From: Sphingomonas sp. G-3-2-10
GTDB lineage: Bacteria; Pseudomonadota; Alphaproteobacteria; Sphingomonadales; Sphingomonadaceae
Assembly: GCF_012927115.1 (NCBI RefSeq)
Contig: NZ_JABBFY010000001.1
Coordinates: forward strand, 1,178,001 to 1,242,000
DNA: 64,000 nt
Direction of reading: 5' to 3'
The translations under genes and the position numbers were made by a program. The notes beneath the pieces were generated by a model, which saw only the letters and a program-made list of their open reading frames with translations, was not told the origin of the DNA and ran no database searches. Below, in pieces: positions 52,859-61,623 of the stretch; the first letter of the stretch is position 1, and each line of letters begins with the position of its first letter.

Positions 52859-55357
52859 CTATTCGTAGCGCAGGGCGTTGATCGGATTGGCGCGCGCCAC
52901 GCGGAAGGCATGAGCGCCGATCGTGCCGACCGCGATGCAGAGCGCGAGAACGCCGGCGATCAGGAACGGCACCGGTCCCAGCGTGATCCGCCCGTCAAAG
53001 CCGTTGAGCCAGTCGCGCATCACCCACCATGCGACGGGCCATGCAATCAGATTGGCGATCACCACCGGCTTCGAGAATTGCCACACCAGCAGCCTGACAA
53101 TGTCCCAGGTGCGCGCGCCGAGCACCTTGCGCACCCCGATCTCCTTGGTGCGGCGCTCGGCGGTAAAGGCAGCCAGGCCGAACAGGCCGAGACAGGCGAC
53201 GATGACCGCCAGCACCGCGAAACCGGCGAAACTCTTGGCGCGTGAATCCTCGGCGCGGTACAGTTCGAGCATCACTTCTTCGCTGAACCTTGCGTTGAAC
53301 GGCACGTCGGGAACCATCCCCTTCCACATCCGCTCGACATTGGCGCGCACCACCGCCGGATCGCCCTCAAACCGCACGATCATGTGCGATTGTCCGGCGC
53401 GGGTCTTGTAAAAGAACAGTGCGTCCTGCGTCTGCCGCACCGAACGGAAGCGGGCATCCTTCATCACGCCGACGATCGTAACCGGCACCAGCCCGAGGCT
53501 ATTGTCGACCAGCGCCGCGCGCACGGTCTTGCCGACCGCCTCGGCGGGGGTGGCAAAGCCCATCCGCTTCGCCGCGCTTTCATTGACGACGATATTCGCC
53601 CCTCGCGCCACCAGCACCCTTTCCTTCTCGAGGTCGGGGTTCAGCGGCAGGGTCATGTCGTCCATCTCGCGCTCGTCGAACCAGCGTCCGGCCAGCAGTT
53701 CCAACCCCATCGCGTCCTTCAGACCGATATCGACCGGATAATTGCCCAGCGCGATCGGATCGGGGTTGCCCTGCACCATCACGTTGGTGCCGTTATTGTT
53801 GCGGGTCGCAATGCCGATGGCGGTCAGCCCGACAGCCTTGACGCCGGGCAGGCGTGCGGTCTGCGCCGCAATCGCTTCCGCCTTGTCGAACACGGTGTAG
53901 CGGTTGAGTTCCTCGACCTGCAGGATGTGATCCCGCTTGTAGCCGGGATCGACCGTGCGCGCGTAAACCGTCTGCGCATAGACCACGATCGTGCACACGA
54001 TCAGCCCGATCGAAACCGCGAACTGGCCGACCACGAGGATATTGCGCAACCGGCCGGTCCCCCCGGCCTCGGCAGCCGACTTGTTCGCCTTGAGCACCGT
54101 TGCAGGCTGGAAGCGCGAGAGGAAGAAGGCGGGATAAATGCCGCTCAGCACCCCGACCGTCAGCATCAGTCCGATGACCGGCAGCAGGATTCCGCCCGCG
54201 CCGAAATAGCGGACGGGGATATCCGCCTCGAGGAAGCGGGCAAGGCCCGGCATCAGCAGTTCGACGAACGCCAGCGCGATCAGCATCGCGATCATCGAGA
54301 TCAGCACCGATTCGGCGATGAACTGGAAGATCAGCTGACGACGCGTCGCGCCCAGCACCTTGCGCAACGCCACTTCGCGGGCGCGCTGGCTGGCGCGGGC
54401 GGTGGCGAGGTTGGTGAAGTTGATCACCGCCATGCCGAGGATCAGCAGTGCGATCACTGCAAAGGTCAGGATCGTGCGGCTGTCGTTGCCGGGAGTCATC
54501 GCTCCGCCCTGCCCCTGACCCAGATGAATTTCGTGCAGCGGGATCAGCCGCCAGTCCTGCTCGTCGCCAGCATTGAAGCGCGAATCGCCCGCCATTTCGG
54601 TGGGGATGTTGCGCTTCTCCCAGGCCGGGAACTGCGCCTCCATCGCCTTCGCATCGGAACCGGGCTTCAACTTGGCCCATACCCAGCCATTCTGGCAGCC
54701 CCAGCAATTGAGATTGTTCGACCCGTTGGCGTACCAGCTCTCATAATCGATGCGTGCGATCGTATTGATCCGCATGTGCGAATTGGTCGGCAAGTCGCGC
54801 AGCACGCCAGTGATGCGAAAATCGCGCATCTGGCCACGGCTGATCACGGTAAGCGTGCGTCCGATGGCATTCTCGGTGCCGAAGCGGCGTAACGCCTCTG
54901 ACCGGGTCACCACCGCGCTGTTGGGCTGAGCCAGCGCATTCTGGCTGCCGTGCAACATCGGCAGCGGCACCACCGCGAGGAAATCGTCGTTGGCATAGAG
55001 GAAGTTCTGCGCGGTCGAGGCCTGACCGTCCTTCATCACCACCGGTTCGCTCGGCTGAGCATAGACCAGCCGCTCAACCTGCGGAAAATCCTTCTTCAGC
55101 GCCGCGGCGCTGGGATAGGGCGACATCTGCAGCTTCGAATTGCCGCCGGTATTGACCGAGGGATCGTACCAGCTCTGGAGCTGATAGACATTCTCACTGT
55201 TCTCCAGCCACTTGTCGTAGCTGAACTCATAGCGGACGAAGAGCAGGATCATCAGGCACGCCGCCATGCCGATGGCGAGGCCGAGGATGTTGATCAGCGC
55301 GTAGGTGCGGTTCTTCACCAGCGCCCGCACGCCCACGACCAGATAATTGCGCCACAT
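52859..55357 (-). CDS. ABC transporter permease, MacB/FtsX type (second permease)
   Basis: An 832-residue inner-membrane protein. It has an N-terminal TM (ALINILGLAIGMAACLMILL), a large periplasmic MacB-PCD-like domain, three TMs with the FtsX motif TARASQRAREVALRKVLGAT near 330, a second periplasmic domain, and a final TM bundle with KEIGVRKVLGARTWDIVRLL. It ends FRVARANPINALRYE. The duplicated FtsX layout is typical of MacB-like permeases without a fused ATPase. It is last in the operon, 10 bases after the first permease gene, and paralogous to it. Confidence 0.93.
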   Translation of the reverse strand: MWRNYLVVGVRALVKNRTYALINILGLAIGMAACLMILLFVRYEFSYDKWLENSENVYQLQSWYDPSVNTGGNSKLQMSPYPSAAALKKDFPQVERLVYAQPSEPVVMKDGQASTAQNFLYANDDFLAVVPLPMLHGSQNALAQPNSAVVTRSEALRRFGTENAIGRTLTVISRGQMRDFRITGVLRDLPTNSHMRINTIARIDYESWYANGSNNLNCWGCQNGWVWAKLKPGSDAKAMEAQFPAWEKRNIPTEMAGDSRFNAGDEQDWRLIPLHEIHLGQGQGGAMTPGNDSRTILTFAVIALLILGMAVINFTNLATARASQRAREVALRKVLGATRRQLIFQFIAESVLISMIAMLIALAFVELLMPGLARFLEADIPVRYFGAGGILLPVIGLMLTVGVLSGIYPAFFLSRFQPATVLKANKSAAEAGGTGRLRNILVVGQFAVSIGLIVCTIVVYAQTVYARTVDPGYKRDHILQVEELNRYTVFDKAEAIAAQTARLPGVKAVGLTAIGIATRNNNGTNVMVQGNPDPIALGNYPVDIGLKDAMGLELLAGRWFDEREMDDMTLPLNPDLEKERVLVARGANIVVNESAAKRMGFATPAEAVGKTVRAALVDNSLGLVPVTIVGVMKDARFRSVRQTQDALFFYKTRAGQSHMIVRFEGDPAVVRANVERMWKGMVPDVPFNARFSEEVMLELYRAEDSRAKSFAGFAVLAVIVACLGLFGLAAFTAERRTKEIGVRKVLGARTWDIVRLLVWQFSKPVVIANLIAWPVAWWVMRDWLNGFDGRITLGPVPFLIAGVLALCIAVGTIGAHAFRVARANPINALRYE

Positions 55358-55367
55358 AGTTCGTGTC

Positions 55368-57827
55368 CTATTCGTAACGAAGTGCGTGAATGGGGTTCAT
55401 CCGGGCGGCCCGGATCGCCTGTCCCGCGACGGTCGCGACGGCGATTGCGAAAGCGAGGATGCCCGCGACGGCGAAGGGTCCGGGGCCAAGATCGATGCGG
55501 GCGTCGAAGGTGTTGAGCCAGTCGCGCATCGCCCACCAGGCGACCGGCCAGGCGATCAGATTGGCGATGACCACCGGCTTCGAGAATTGCCACACCAGCA
55601 GCCGCACGATGTCGCGCACGCGCGCGCCCACCACCTTGCGGATACCGATCTCCTTCGTGCGCCGCTGGGTGGCGAAGGCAGCCAGGCTGTAGAGGCCCAG
55701 GCAGGCGATCAGGATCGCGAGACCAGAGAAGCCCGCAAAGAGCAGGGTCCGTGCGCGATCCGCAGCGTAGAGTTCGCGGACGATATCGTCGGCGAAGCGC
55801 GCTTCGAACGGAATCTCGGGCTCGAACCTGCGCCAGACCTTGTTCAGCGCCGCCATGACTTCGCCGGGGCGCGCATTGGTATAGCGGACGAGCACCTGGC
55901 TGGTACGCGCGGGATCATAGACATAGACGATCGGTTCGATCGCATCGCGCGCCGTGCGGAACCGCGTATCCTCGACCACCCCCACGATCGTCGACGGGAC
56001 CATCACCCAGCCATCGAACGCGATCTGCACCGGCTTGCCCAGCGCCGCCTGTGGCGTGCGATAGCCGAACCTGGCCGCGGCGGTGCGATTGACCACCACG
56101 TTGATCCCGCGTGCGGCAAGTTCGGGAGGCGCAGCGCCGGTGATCCGGTCGGTAGCGAAGCGATCGCCGAGCAGGCGGCCGGCAAGCAGATGAATGTCCA
56201 TCGTCTGAAGGAAATCGGCGTCGATGCCGAAAATCCCCATCGAGAGATACTCCGTCGCGCCGGGCGCGCGCATCAGCCGCACCGACTTGTCGGTGGAGGC
56301 GAGCCCCAGCCCGGTCCGGCCGGTACCGGTGACGCCCGGGATCGCAAGCATCTCCTTGCGCGCGGCCTCATATTCGGACCCCTGAGTGAAGCGCCAGGCA
56401 TTGGCGATCTGCACCAGACCGTCGCGGCGATAGCCGGGGTCCACGGTTTCGACGAAGCGCGTCTGCGACCAGATGATCGACGTGCTGGCGATCAGCCCGA
56501 TGGCGATCGCGAACTGGACCACGACAAGCGCGGCGCGGAGGCGTCCGCTACCCGGCGTCTCGGCTGAGGCGCGATTGGCCCCGCGCAGCACCGCGGCGGG
56601 ATTGAACCGGCTGAGATAGAAAGCCGGATAGAGACCGCCCGCCAGCGCGGTGACTGCGAACAGCCCGAGCGCCGGCAGCGCCATGCCGCGCTCGCCCAGA
56701 TACGCCATCTGCAGGTCGGCCTCGAGCATATGCGCGATCCACGGCGTCGCCAGTTCGGCGGCGCTCAGCCCGATCAGCATCGCGGCGGCGGAAATCAGCA
56801 CGCTTTCGCCGAAAAACTGGACGAACAGCTGGCCACGCGTCGCTCCGAGCACCTTGCGCAGCGCCACTTCGCGCGCGCGCTGGACGGCCCGCGCAGTGGT
56901 CAGGTTGACGAAGTTCATCACCGCCATACCGAGCGTCAGCAAGGCGATGATCGCGAAGGTGGCAAGCGAGCGTGGATCGCCGCCGGGCCGCATCGCCGCT
57001 TCCTGCGCCGCGCCCAGATGGACGTCGCCCAGCGAAACCAGCTGGAAGTCGAGGATATCGGACATCGCCGCCGGCTTGCCGCCGATCATTTCGGGCGGGA
57101 TCGCGCGCTTTTCCCAGGCGGGGAGCGCGGCATTGATCGCCACGGCACTGGCACCGGGGCGCAGCTTCACGAAATGCTGCTGATTGATATTGCCCCAGCC
57201 GCGATACTGGATCTGCGCCAGATCCTGGCGGAACAGAACGCCCAGCTTCAGACTGGTGTTGCGCGGCAGATCACGCAGCACGCCGGTGACGCGATAGTCG
57301 CGCTTGCCGTCGCCAGCGCCGAGGCTCAGCAGCTTGCCCAGCGCGTTGGCGGTGCCGAACTGGCGAACCGCCTCGCTCTCGGTCAGCACGATCGAGTTGG
57401 TGTCGGGCAATGCAGTTGCCGCCGAGCCCTGCGCGAAGGGCAGCGCGAAGACCTTGAAAAAGGCGTCGTCCACGGTGGTCGCGTCGAGGAACATCGGCTG
57501 GCCGCTACGCTCGGTGACGGTCTTTCCCGAAGCGACCGAAGTCAGCGCCTCGATCTGCGGAAACCCGCCGGGCAGCAGATCGTGCAAGGGGAACGGGCTT
57601 GCCTGCGTCTGCAGGACCGGCTGGCCAGGGGGACGGATCGTCGACTGGATCTGATACATGCGCCCGTGATCGGGCAGCCAGCTATCATAGCTCTGCTCGT
57701 AGCGGACATAGCCCAGGATTATCAGGCACCCCGCCAGCCCCAGCGCGAGCCCGCCGATGTTGATCGCGGCATAGGCACGATTGAGCGTCAGCCGCCGGAG
57801 CGTCATCATCAGCGTATTGCGCCACAT
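55368..57827 (-). CDS. ABC transporter permease, MacB/FtsX type (first permease)
   Basis: An 819-residue paralogue of the neighbouring permease with the same layout: AAINIGGLALGLAGCLIILG, TARAVQRAREVALRKVLGAT near 325, KEIGIRKVVGARVRDIVRLL near 745, and the end IRAARMNPIHALRYE. The two probably form a heterodimer driven by the ATPase encoded 24 bases upstream. MacB-type systems use mechanotransmission to push substrates from the periplasm across the outer membrane with an adaptor and a TolC-like channel; no TolC gene is present here. Confidence 0.93.
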   Translation of the reverse strand: MWRNTLMMTLRRLTLNRAYAAINIGGLALGLAGCLIILGYVRYEQSYDSWLPDHGRMYQIQSTIRPPGQPVLQTQASPFPLHDLLPGGFPQIEALTSVASGKTVTERSGQPMFLDATTVDDAFFKVFALPFAQGSAATALPDTNSIVLTESEAVRQFGTANALGKLLSLGAGDGKRDYRVTGVLRDLPRNTSLKLGVLFRQDLAQIQYRGWGNINQQHFVKLRPGASAVAINAALPAWEKRAIPPEMIGGKPAAMSDILDFQLVSLGDVHLGAAQEAAMRPGGDPRSLATFAIIALLTLGMAVMNFVNLTTARAVQRAREVALRKVLGATRGQLFVQFFGESVLISAAAMLIGLSAAELATPWIAHMLEADLQMAYLGERGMALPALGLFAVTALAGGLYPAFYLSRFNPAAVLRGANRASAETPGSGRLRAALVVVQFAIAIGLIASTSIIWSQTRFVETVDPGYRRDGLVQIANAWRFTQGSEYEAARKEMLAIPGVTGTGRTGLGLASTDKSVRLMRAPGATEYLSMGIFGIDADFLQTMDIHLLAGRLLGDRFATDRITGAAPPELAARGINVVVNRTAAARFGYRTPQAALGKPVQIAFDGWVMVPSTIVGVVEDTRFRTARDAIEPIVYVYDPARTSQVLVRYTNARPGEVMAALNKVWRRFEPEIPFEARFADDIVRELYAADRARTLLFAGFSGLAILIACLGLYSLAAFATQRRTKEIGIRKVVGARVRDIVRLLVWQFSKPVVIANLIAWPVAWWAMRDWLNTFDARIDLGPGPFAVAGILAFAIAVATVAGQAIRAARMNPIHALRYE

Positions 57828-57851
57828 GGCCCGATCCTCCCTTTGCTTGCC

Positions 57852-58532
57852 TCAGGCCGCGCGGCGGCGTTCCTGCAGGATGCGGCCATCGAGCATGTTG
57901 ACGACGCGGGTCGCGTAGTCGGCATGGCTTGGCGAGTGGGTGACCATGACGATGGTCGATCCTTCGGCGTTAAGCTGCTGGATCATCTTCATCACTTCTT
58001 CGCCATGCTGGGTGTCGAGATTGCCGGTCGGTTCGTCGGCGAGGATCAGCTTGGGCTCGGCCACCAGCGCGCGCGCCACCGCGACGCGCTGCTGCTGCCC
58101 GCCCGAAAGCTGGCTCGGGCGATGCTTGGCGCGGTGGGCGATGCCGACACGGTCCATCACTTCATCGGCGCGGCGCTTGCGCTCCGAGGCGGAGACGTCG
58201 TGATAGAGCAGAGCCAGCTCGACATTCTCGCGAACAGACAGCTCGTCGACCAGATTGAAGCTCTGGAAGATGAAGCCGATATTGGCTTTGCGCGTGTCGG
58301 AGAGCTTGCTTTCGCTCAGGCCGGCCACCTCCTGGCCATTGAAGACGTACGAACCGCCCGAGGGGCTGTCGAGCATCCCGATCAGGTTGAGCAACGTCGA
58401 TTTGCCGCAGCCGGACGGGCCCATGATGGCGACGAATTCGCCCTGTTCGATATCGAGATCGATCCCGTCGATCGCGGTCGTCTCGACCATGTCGGTGCGA
58501 TAGACGCGGGAGAGATTGCGCATGTGAAGCAT
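57852..58532 (-). CDS. ABC transporter ATP-binding protein (MacB/LolD-like)
   Basis: A 226-residue ATPase: Walker [17 protein letters not shown]-loop [14 protein letters not shown], signature [15 protein letters not shown], Walker [13 protein letters not shown] and H-loop [26 protein letters not shown] is the usual N-terminus of the MacB/LolD subgroup. It powers the two adjacent permeases. The gene lies 17 bases after the adaptor gene and 24 before the first permease gene. Confidence 0.95.
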   Translation of the reverse strand: MLHMRNLSRVYRTDMVETTAIDGIDLDIEQGEFVAIMGPSGCGKSTLLNLIGMLDSPSGGSYVFNGQEVAGLSESKLSDTRKANIGFIFQSFNLVDELSVRENVELALLYHDVSASERKRRADEVMDRVGIAHRAKHRPSQLSGGQQQRVAVARALVAEPKLILADEPTGNLDTQHGEEVMKMIQQLNAEGSTIVMVTHSPSHADYATRVVNMLDGRILQERRRAA

Positions 58533-58549
58533 CGTAGGTCCTCCGTGGA

Positions 58550-59863
58550 TCAGTTCGTGGTCAGGTCGAGCCGATCCTTGTCGGCGAACCCGGTATAGGG
58601 GCTGGTGATGACGCGCTCGCCGGGATCGAGCCCGTCCAGCACTTCGATGAAATCGGTGTTGCGGCGGCCGAGCCGGACCTGACGCTTCACCGCGCTGCGC
58701 CCGTCGGGCGAGACGACGAATACCCAGGAACCACCGGTCTCGTTGTAGAAGGCGCCGTTGGGGATCAGCCGCGCCGGGGCGGGATCGCCGAGCGTCAGCT
58801 TCGCCTGAAGCGTCTGCCCGCGCTGGAGATTGGCGGGCTCGTCGCCGACGAACTGGAGATCGACTTCGAACTGGCCGTTCTGCACCTGCGGATAAATCTT
58901 CGTGACGCGCACCTTGAAGCGCTTGCCGCCCGCCTCGACTTCGGCCTGCTGGCCGATCTGGATGCGGCCGAGATAGAATTCGTCGACGCCGGCGATCAGC
59001 TTGTTGCGGCCCGGCGAGTCGATCTGGCCGACGCGCTCGCCGCGCTGGAGCGACTGGCCGACCTGCACCGAAAAGCCCGAGAGCTTGCCCGCGACCGGCG
59101 CGCGAAGCTGAAGCGCGTCGAGATTGGCGCGGGCGATGGTCAGGCCCGAACGCATCGACTTGGCGGCCTGCTGCTGCTGCGAATACTGGCTGCCCTGCAA
59201 CCGCTCGTCGCTCGCCTGCCCCCGCTGGAGCGCGGCGAGGCGGCGGCGCTGATAGGCATATTCGTCTTCGGTATCGGCGAACTGGCGGCCGGAGACGAAG
59301 CCGCGCTGGGCGAGCGGCTTTTCGCGCTCATATTGGCGGCGCGCGCGCTGGACGGCGAGTTCGGCTTCGAGGATCGCACGCTCGTTCGACAGGCGCGTCT
59401 GGGCAAGCAGCAATTCCTGGCTGCGCATATTGTTGATCTGCTGCTCGACTTCGGTCTGGCGGGCGAGCGTCGAAAGCTGGAGCTCTGCGTTGGAAAGAAC
59501 CGCGATCGGCTGGCCTTTCTCCACCGTCGCGCCGTCCTCGACCAGCATCGTCTCCACCCGGCCGCCCTCTACCGCGTCGATATAGACGGTGAGCAGTGGG
59601 GTGACGCGGGCACGCAGCGGAATGAAATCGTCGAACGTTCCCTGCTTGACCTGCGAGATGGTCATGCGGCTGGCTTCCACCGTCTGGCTGTTGCCGCGCG
59701 GGGCGAACCACAGGAACAGACCGGCAGCGAGGACCAGCAGCACGACGCCGGCACCGATCTTCCACTTCATCGGGATCGTGCGGTGCTCGACGACGCGATC
59801 CATCCCGCTGCCGGACACTGCTCCGCCCGGTTCCGCCTGACGCTTGAGGTTGAGCACGCTCAT
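58550..59863 (-). CDS. HlyD/MacA-like periplasmic adaptor of the efflux operon
   Basis: A 437-residue membrane fusion protein from ATG 59863. A TM anchor is at about 33-55 (MKWKIGAGVVLLVLAAGLFL). The biotinyl-lipoyl halves are VEDGATVEKGQPIAVLSN and LRAPVAGKLSGFSVQVGQSL, flanking a long helical hairpin (QTEVEQQINNMRSQELLLAQ ... RARRQYEREKPLAQRGFVSG). A beta-barrel and membrane-proximal domain follow. It would bridge the permeases to an outer-membrane channel. Its ATG overlaps the stop of the small upstream gene (ATGA). Confidence 0.93.
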   Translation of the reverse strand: MSVLNLKRQAEPGGAVSGSGMDRVVEHRTIPMKWKIGAGVVLLVLAAGLFLWFAPRGNSQTVEASRMTISQVKQGTFDDFIPLRARVTPLLTVYIDAVEGGRVETMLVEDGATVEKGQPIAVLSNAELQLSTLARQTEVEQQINNMRSQELLLAQTRLSNERAILEAELAVQRARRQYEREKPLAQRGFVSGRQFADTEDEYAYQRRRLAALQRGQASDERLQGSQYSQQQQAAKSMRSGLTIARANLDALQLRAPVAGKLSGFSVQVGQSLQRGERVGQIDSPGRNKLIAGVDEFYLGRIQIGQQAEVEAGGKRFKVRVTKIYPQVQNGQFEVDLQFVGDEPANLQRGQTLQAKLTLGDPAPARLIPNGAFYNETGGSWVFVVSPDGRSAVKRQVRLGRRNTDFIEVLDGLDPGERVITSPYTGFADKDRLDLTTN

Positions 59864-60081
59864 GCGAGCAGGCCCCCACAACTGTCCGATTTCGAACAGG
59901 ACTGTCCGATATCGAACGCAATCCGAACGAAAGCGGCCTTGAGTTCGAACTTCACGCCATCGTTGTTGACAGCGAGCTGGAGGCCGGCGGACTGCGAGCT
60001 GAAGGTGGTCGCTGCGAAGAGCGCGGCCGCCAGCAACAGCACCGTCCGTCCCCACATCCTGATATTCGGTCCGCCTTGCAT
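59860..60081 (-). CDS. Small exported leader-gene protein of the efflux operon
   Basis: A 73-residue protein from ATG 60081 with GGAGGA 6 bases upstream. The N-terminal part (MWGRTVLLLAAALFAATTFS) is a signal or anchor, followed by about 40 residues (LQLAVNNDGVKFELKAAFVR ... GQSCSKSDSCGGLLA) with two Cys. The stop overlaps the adaptor start (ATGA), implying coupled translation. The downstream half of its coding DNA contains two 16-bp operator-like sites. No family recognised. It could be a sensor peptide, a small subunit, or just a leader frame. Confidence 0.6.
   Translation of the reverse strand: MQGGPNIRMWGRTVLLLAAALFAATTFSSQSAGLQLAVNNDGVKFELKAAFVRIAFDIGQSCSKSDSCGGLLA
59883..59918. promoter_or_regulatory. 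Two tandem 16-bp operator-like sites
   Basis: TGTCCGATTTCGAACA (59883-59898) and TGTCCGATATCGAACG (59903-59918) repeat at a 20-base step, so they face the same side of the helix roughly two turns apart. Each is an imperfect palindrome. A third relative lies at 60196. They sit inside the small gene, 20-55 bases before the adaptor start. Binding by the adjacent NtrC-type regulator is inferred. Confidence 0.6.
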
Positions 60082-60125
60082 GATCTTCCTCCGCAGCCGC
60101 TTGCGTGCTGTCGGGAACGGTAAAA

Positions 60126-60140
60126 GCATGAGGCGTGCCA
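60126..60140 (-). promoter_or_regulatory. Sigma-54 (-24/-12) promoter of the efflux operon
   Basis: On the minus strand the sequence is TGGCACGCCTCATGC: TGGCAC, 5 bases, ATGC, against consensus TGGCAC-N5-TTGC, with the key GG and GC present. Transcription would start near 60114, leaving about 33 bases before the small gene's ATG at 60081. Confidence 0.7.
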
Positions 60141-60179
60141 AACGGGGTTTTGCAGGGAAGATGGGCGTCCACGCCGTTC

Positions 60180-60194
60180 TGGCACGCAAATTGA
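60180..60194 (+). promoter_or_regulatory. Possible sigma-54 promoter of the regulator gene
   Basis: TGGCACGCAAATTGA has a perfect -24 box and spacing, but TTGA in place of TTGC at -12, so it is weaker than the divergent element. It would start transcription about 25 bases before ATG 60232, near the third operator-like site. Confidence 0.45.
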
Positions 60195-60195
60195 T

Positions 60196-60211
60196 TGTCC
60201 GATTCCGGACA
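60196..60211. promoter_or_regulatory. Third 16-bp operator-like site
   Basis: TGTCCGATTCCGGACA has perfect outer arms TGTCCG/CGGACA and matches the two sites at 59883-59918 (consensus TGTCCGATWTCGRACA). It lies 56 bases upstream of the leftward -24/-12 element and over the expected start of regulator transcription, so it could activate the operon and repress the regulator. Confidence 0.6.
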
Positions 60212-60231
60212 GAGTCTGTACGGGAGCGGAC

Positions 60232-61623
60232 ATGAGCGGGACCGAATTCGATCTATGCGTGGTCGTCGACGATGACGACGACATCCTGCTGGCCGCCCGC
60301 CTCCTGCTGAAACGGCTGTTCGCGGAAGTGCTGACGGCGCGCTCGCCCGAGGAAGCGATGGCGGGCATGGGATCGCGGGTGCCCGACGTGGTGCTGCTCG
60401 ACGCCAATTTCGCGCGCGGCGCGACCGATGCGAAGGAAGGGCTCGCCTGGCTCGACCGGCTGCTGGCGCGCGACCCCGACACGGTAGTGGTGATGATCAC
60501 CGCCCATGCCGGGGTTCAGGTCGCCGTCGAGGCAATGAAGCATGGCGCAACCGATTTCGTGTCCAAGCCCTGGTCGAACGAGCGGCTGCTGGCCACTGTG
60601 CGCACCGCCGCGACGCTGCGCCGGTCACGCGGGGCGGTGGCGACCGAGCGGGCCAAGCTGGTGGTGGCGAGCGCGGCGCCGGGCGATGGCCCTCCCCTGC
60701 TCGGCAATTCGCCCGCGATGGCGCGCGTCCATTCGCTGATCGAGCGCGCCGGGCCGACCGACGCGAACGTGCTGATCCTGGGCGAGAACGGCACCGGCAA
60801 GGAACTGGTCGCGCGCGCGCTGCACCGCCATTCGCTGCGCGCCGAAAAGCCGATCCTGACGGTCGATCTGGGCGCGGTGTCGCAGGACCTGATCGATTCG
60901 GAGCTGTTCGGCCATGTGAAGGGCGCCTTCACCGATGCGCGCAGCGACCGGATCGGGCGGGTGCAGGCAGCCGATGGCGGCACCCTGTTCCTCGACGAAG
61001 TCGGCAATCTGCCGCTGCATCTCCAGCCCAAGCTGCTGACCATGCTCGAGCAGCGCCGGGTGACCCCGGTCGGCGCGAACAAGTCGACGCCGGTCGATAT
61101 CCGGGTGATCGCCGCGACCAATTTGTCGCACACGCGACTGAACGACGAGAGCCATTTCCGCCAGGATCTGCTGTTCCGCCTCAACACCGTCGAGATCGTC
61201 CTGCCGCCGCTGCGCGAACGGCGCGAGGACGTGCCCGAACTGGTGAACCATTTCCTCGAACATTATGCCCGCCGCTACGAACGCGAGACACCGCGCGTCT
61301 CGGCCGCCGCGATGGCGGCGCTGGTCGCGCATGACTGGCCGGGCAACGTCCGCGCCCTGCGCCACGCGGTGGAACGCGCGGTAATCCTGGGGCGCGGCGG
61401 CATGCTGGAAGCCGAGGATTTCTCGCTGAGCACCGGCGGCCCGCGCATCGCGCCCGAAGCGGTGGTTTCGGCCGAACGCGATGACCTCAATCTAGACCGG
61501 GTGGAGAAGAAGCTGGTCGAGACCGCGCTGCTCAAGCACGGCTACAACATCTCGCTCGCCGCGAACGAGCTCGGCCTGTCGCGCGCGGCGCTCTATCGCC
61601 GCATGGAAAAACATGGGCTCTAA
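60232..61623 (+). CDS. Sigma-54-dependent response regulator (NtrC type, Fis HTH)
   Basis: A 463-residue activator. The receiver domain has the acidic cluster VVDDDDD, phospho-Asp in VVLLDANF (about 57) and Lys in FVSKPW. The AAA+ domain shows Walker A GENGTGKE (about 185), loop 1 GAFTDA where GAFTGA is usual (about 231), Walker B TLFLDEVGNLP and sensor RVIAATN. The Fis-type HTH is at 440-463 (NISLAANELGLSRAALYRRM). It is predicted to activate sigma-54 promoters when phosphorylated by the kinase encoded next, whose start overlaps it by 11 bases. The divergent efflux operon is the obvious target. Confidence 0.93.
   Translation: MSGTEFDLCVVVDDDDDILLAARLLLKRLFAEVLTARSPEEAMAGMGSRVPDVVLLDANFARGATDAKEGLAWLDRLLARDPDTVVVMITAHAGVQVAVEAMKHGATDFVSKPWSNERLLATVRTAATLRRSRGAVATERAKLVVASAAPGDGPPLLGNSPAMARVHSLIERAGPTDANVLILGENGTGKELVARALHRHSLRAEKPILTVDLGAVSQDLIDSELFGHVKGAFTDARSDRIGRVQAADGGTLFLDEVGNLPLHLQPKLLTMLEQRRVTPVGANKSTPVDIRVIAATNLSHTRLNDESHFRQDLLFRLNTVEIVLPPLRERREDVPELVNHFLEHYARRYERETPRVSAAAMAALVAHDWPGNVRALRHAVERAVILGRGGMLEAEDFSLSTGGPRIAPEAVVSAERDDLNLDRVEKKLVETALLKHGYNISLAANELGLSRAALYRRMEKHGL

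Noticed and set aside
58550..60172. Longer reading of the adaptor gene starting at 60172
   Set aside because: The added N-terminus has no signal or domain and covers the promoter-proximal small gene. ATG 59863 gives a standard adaptor with a TM anchor.
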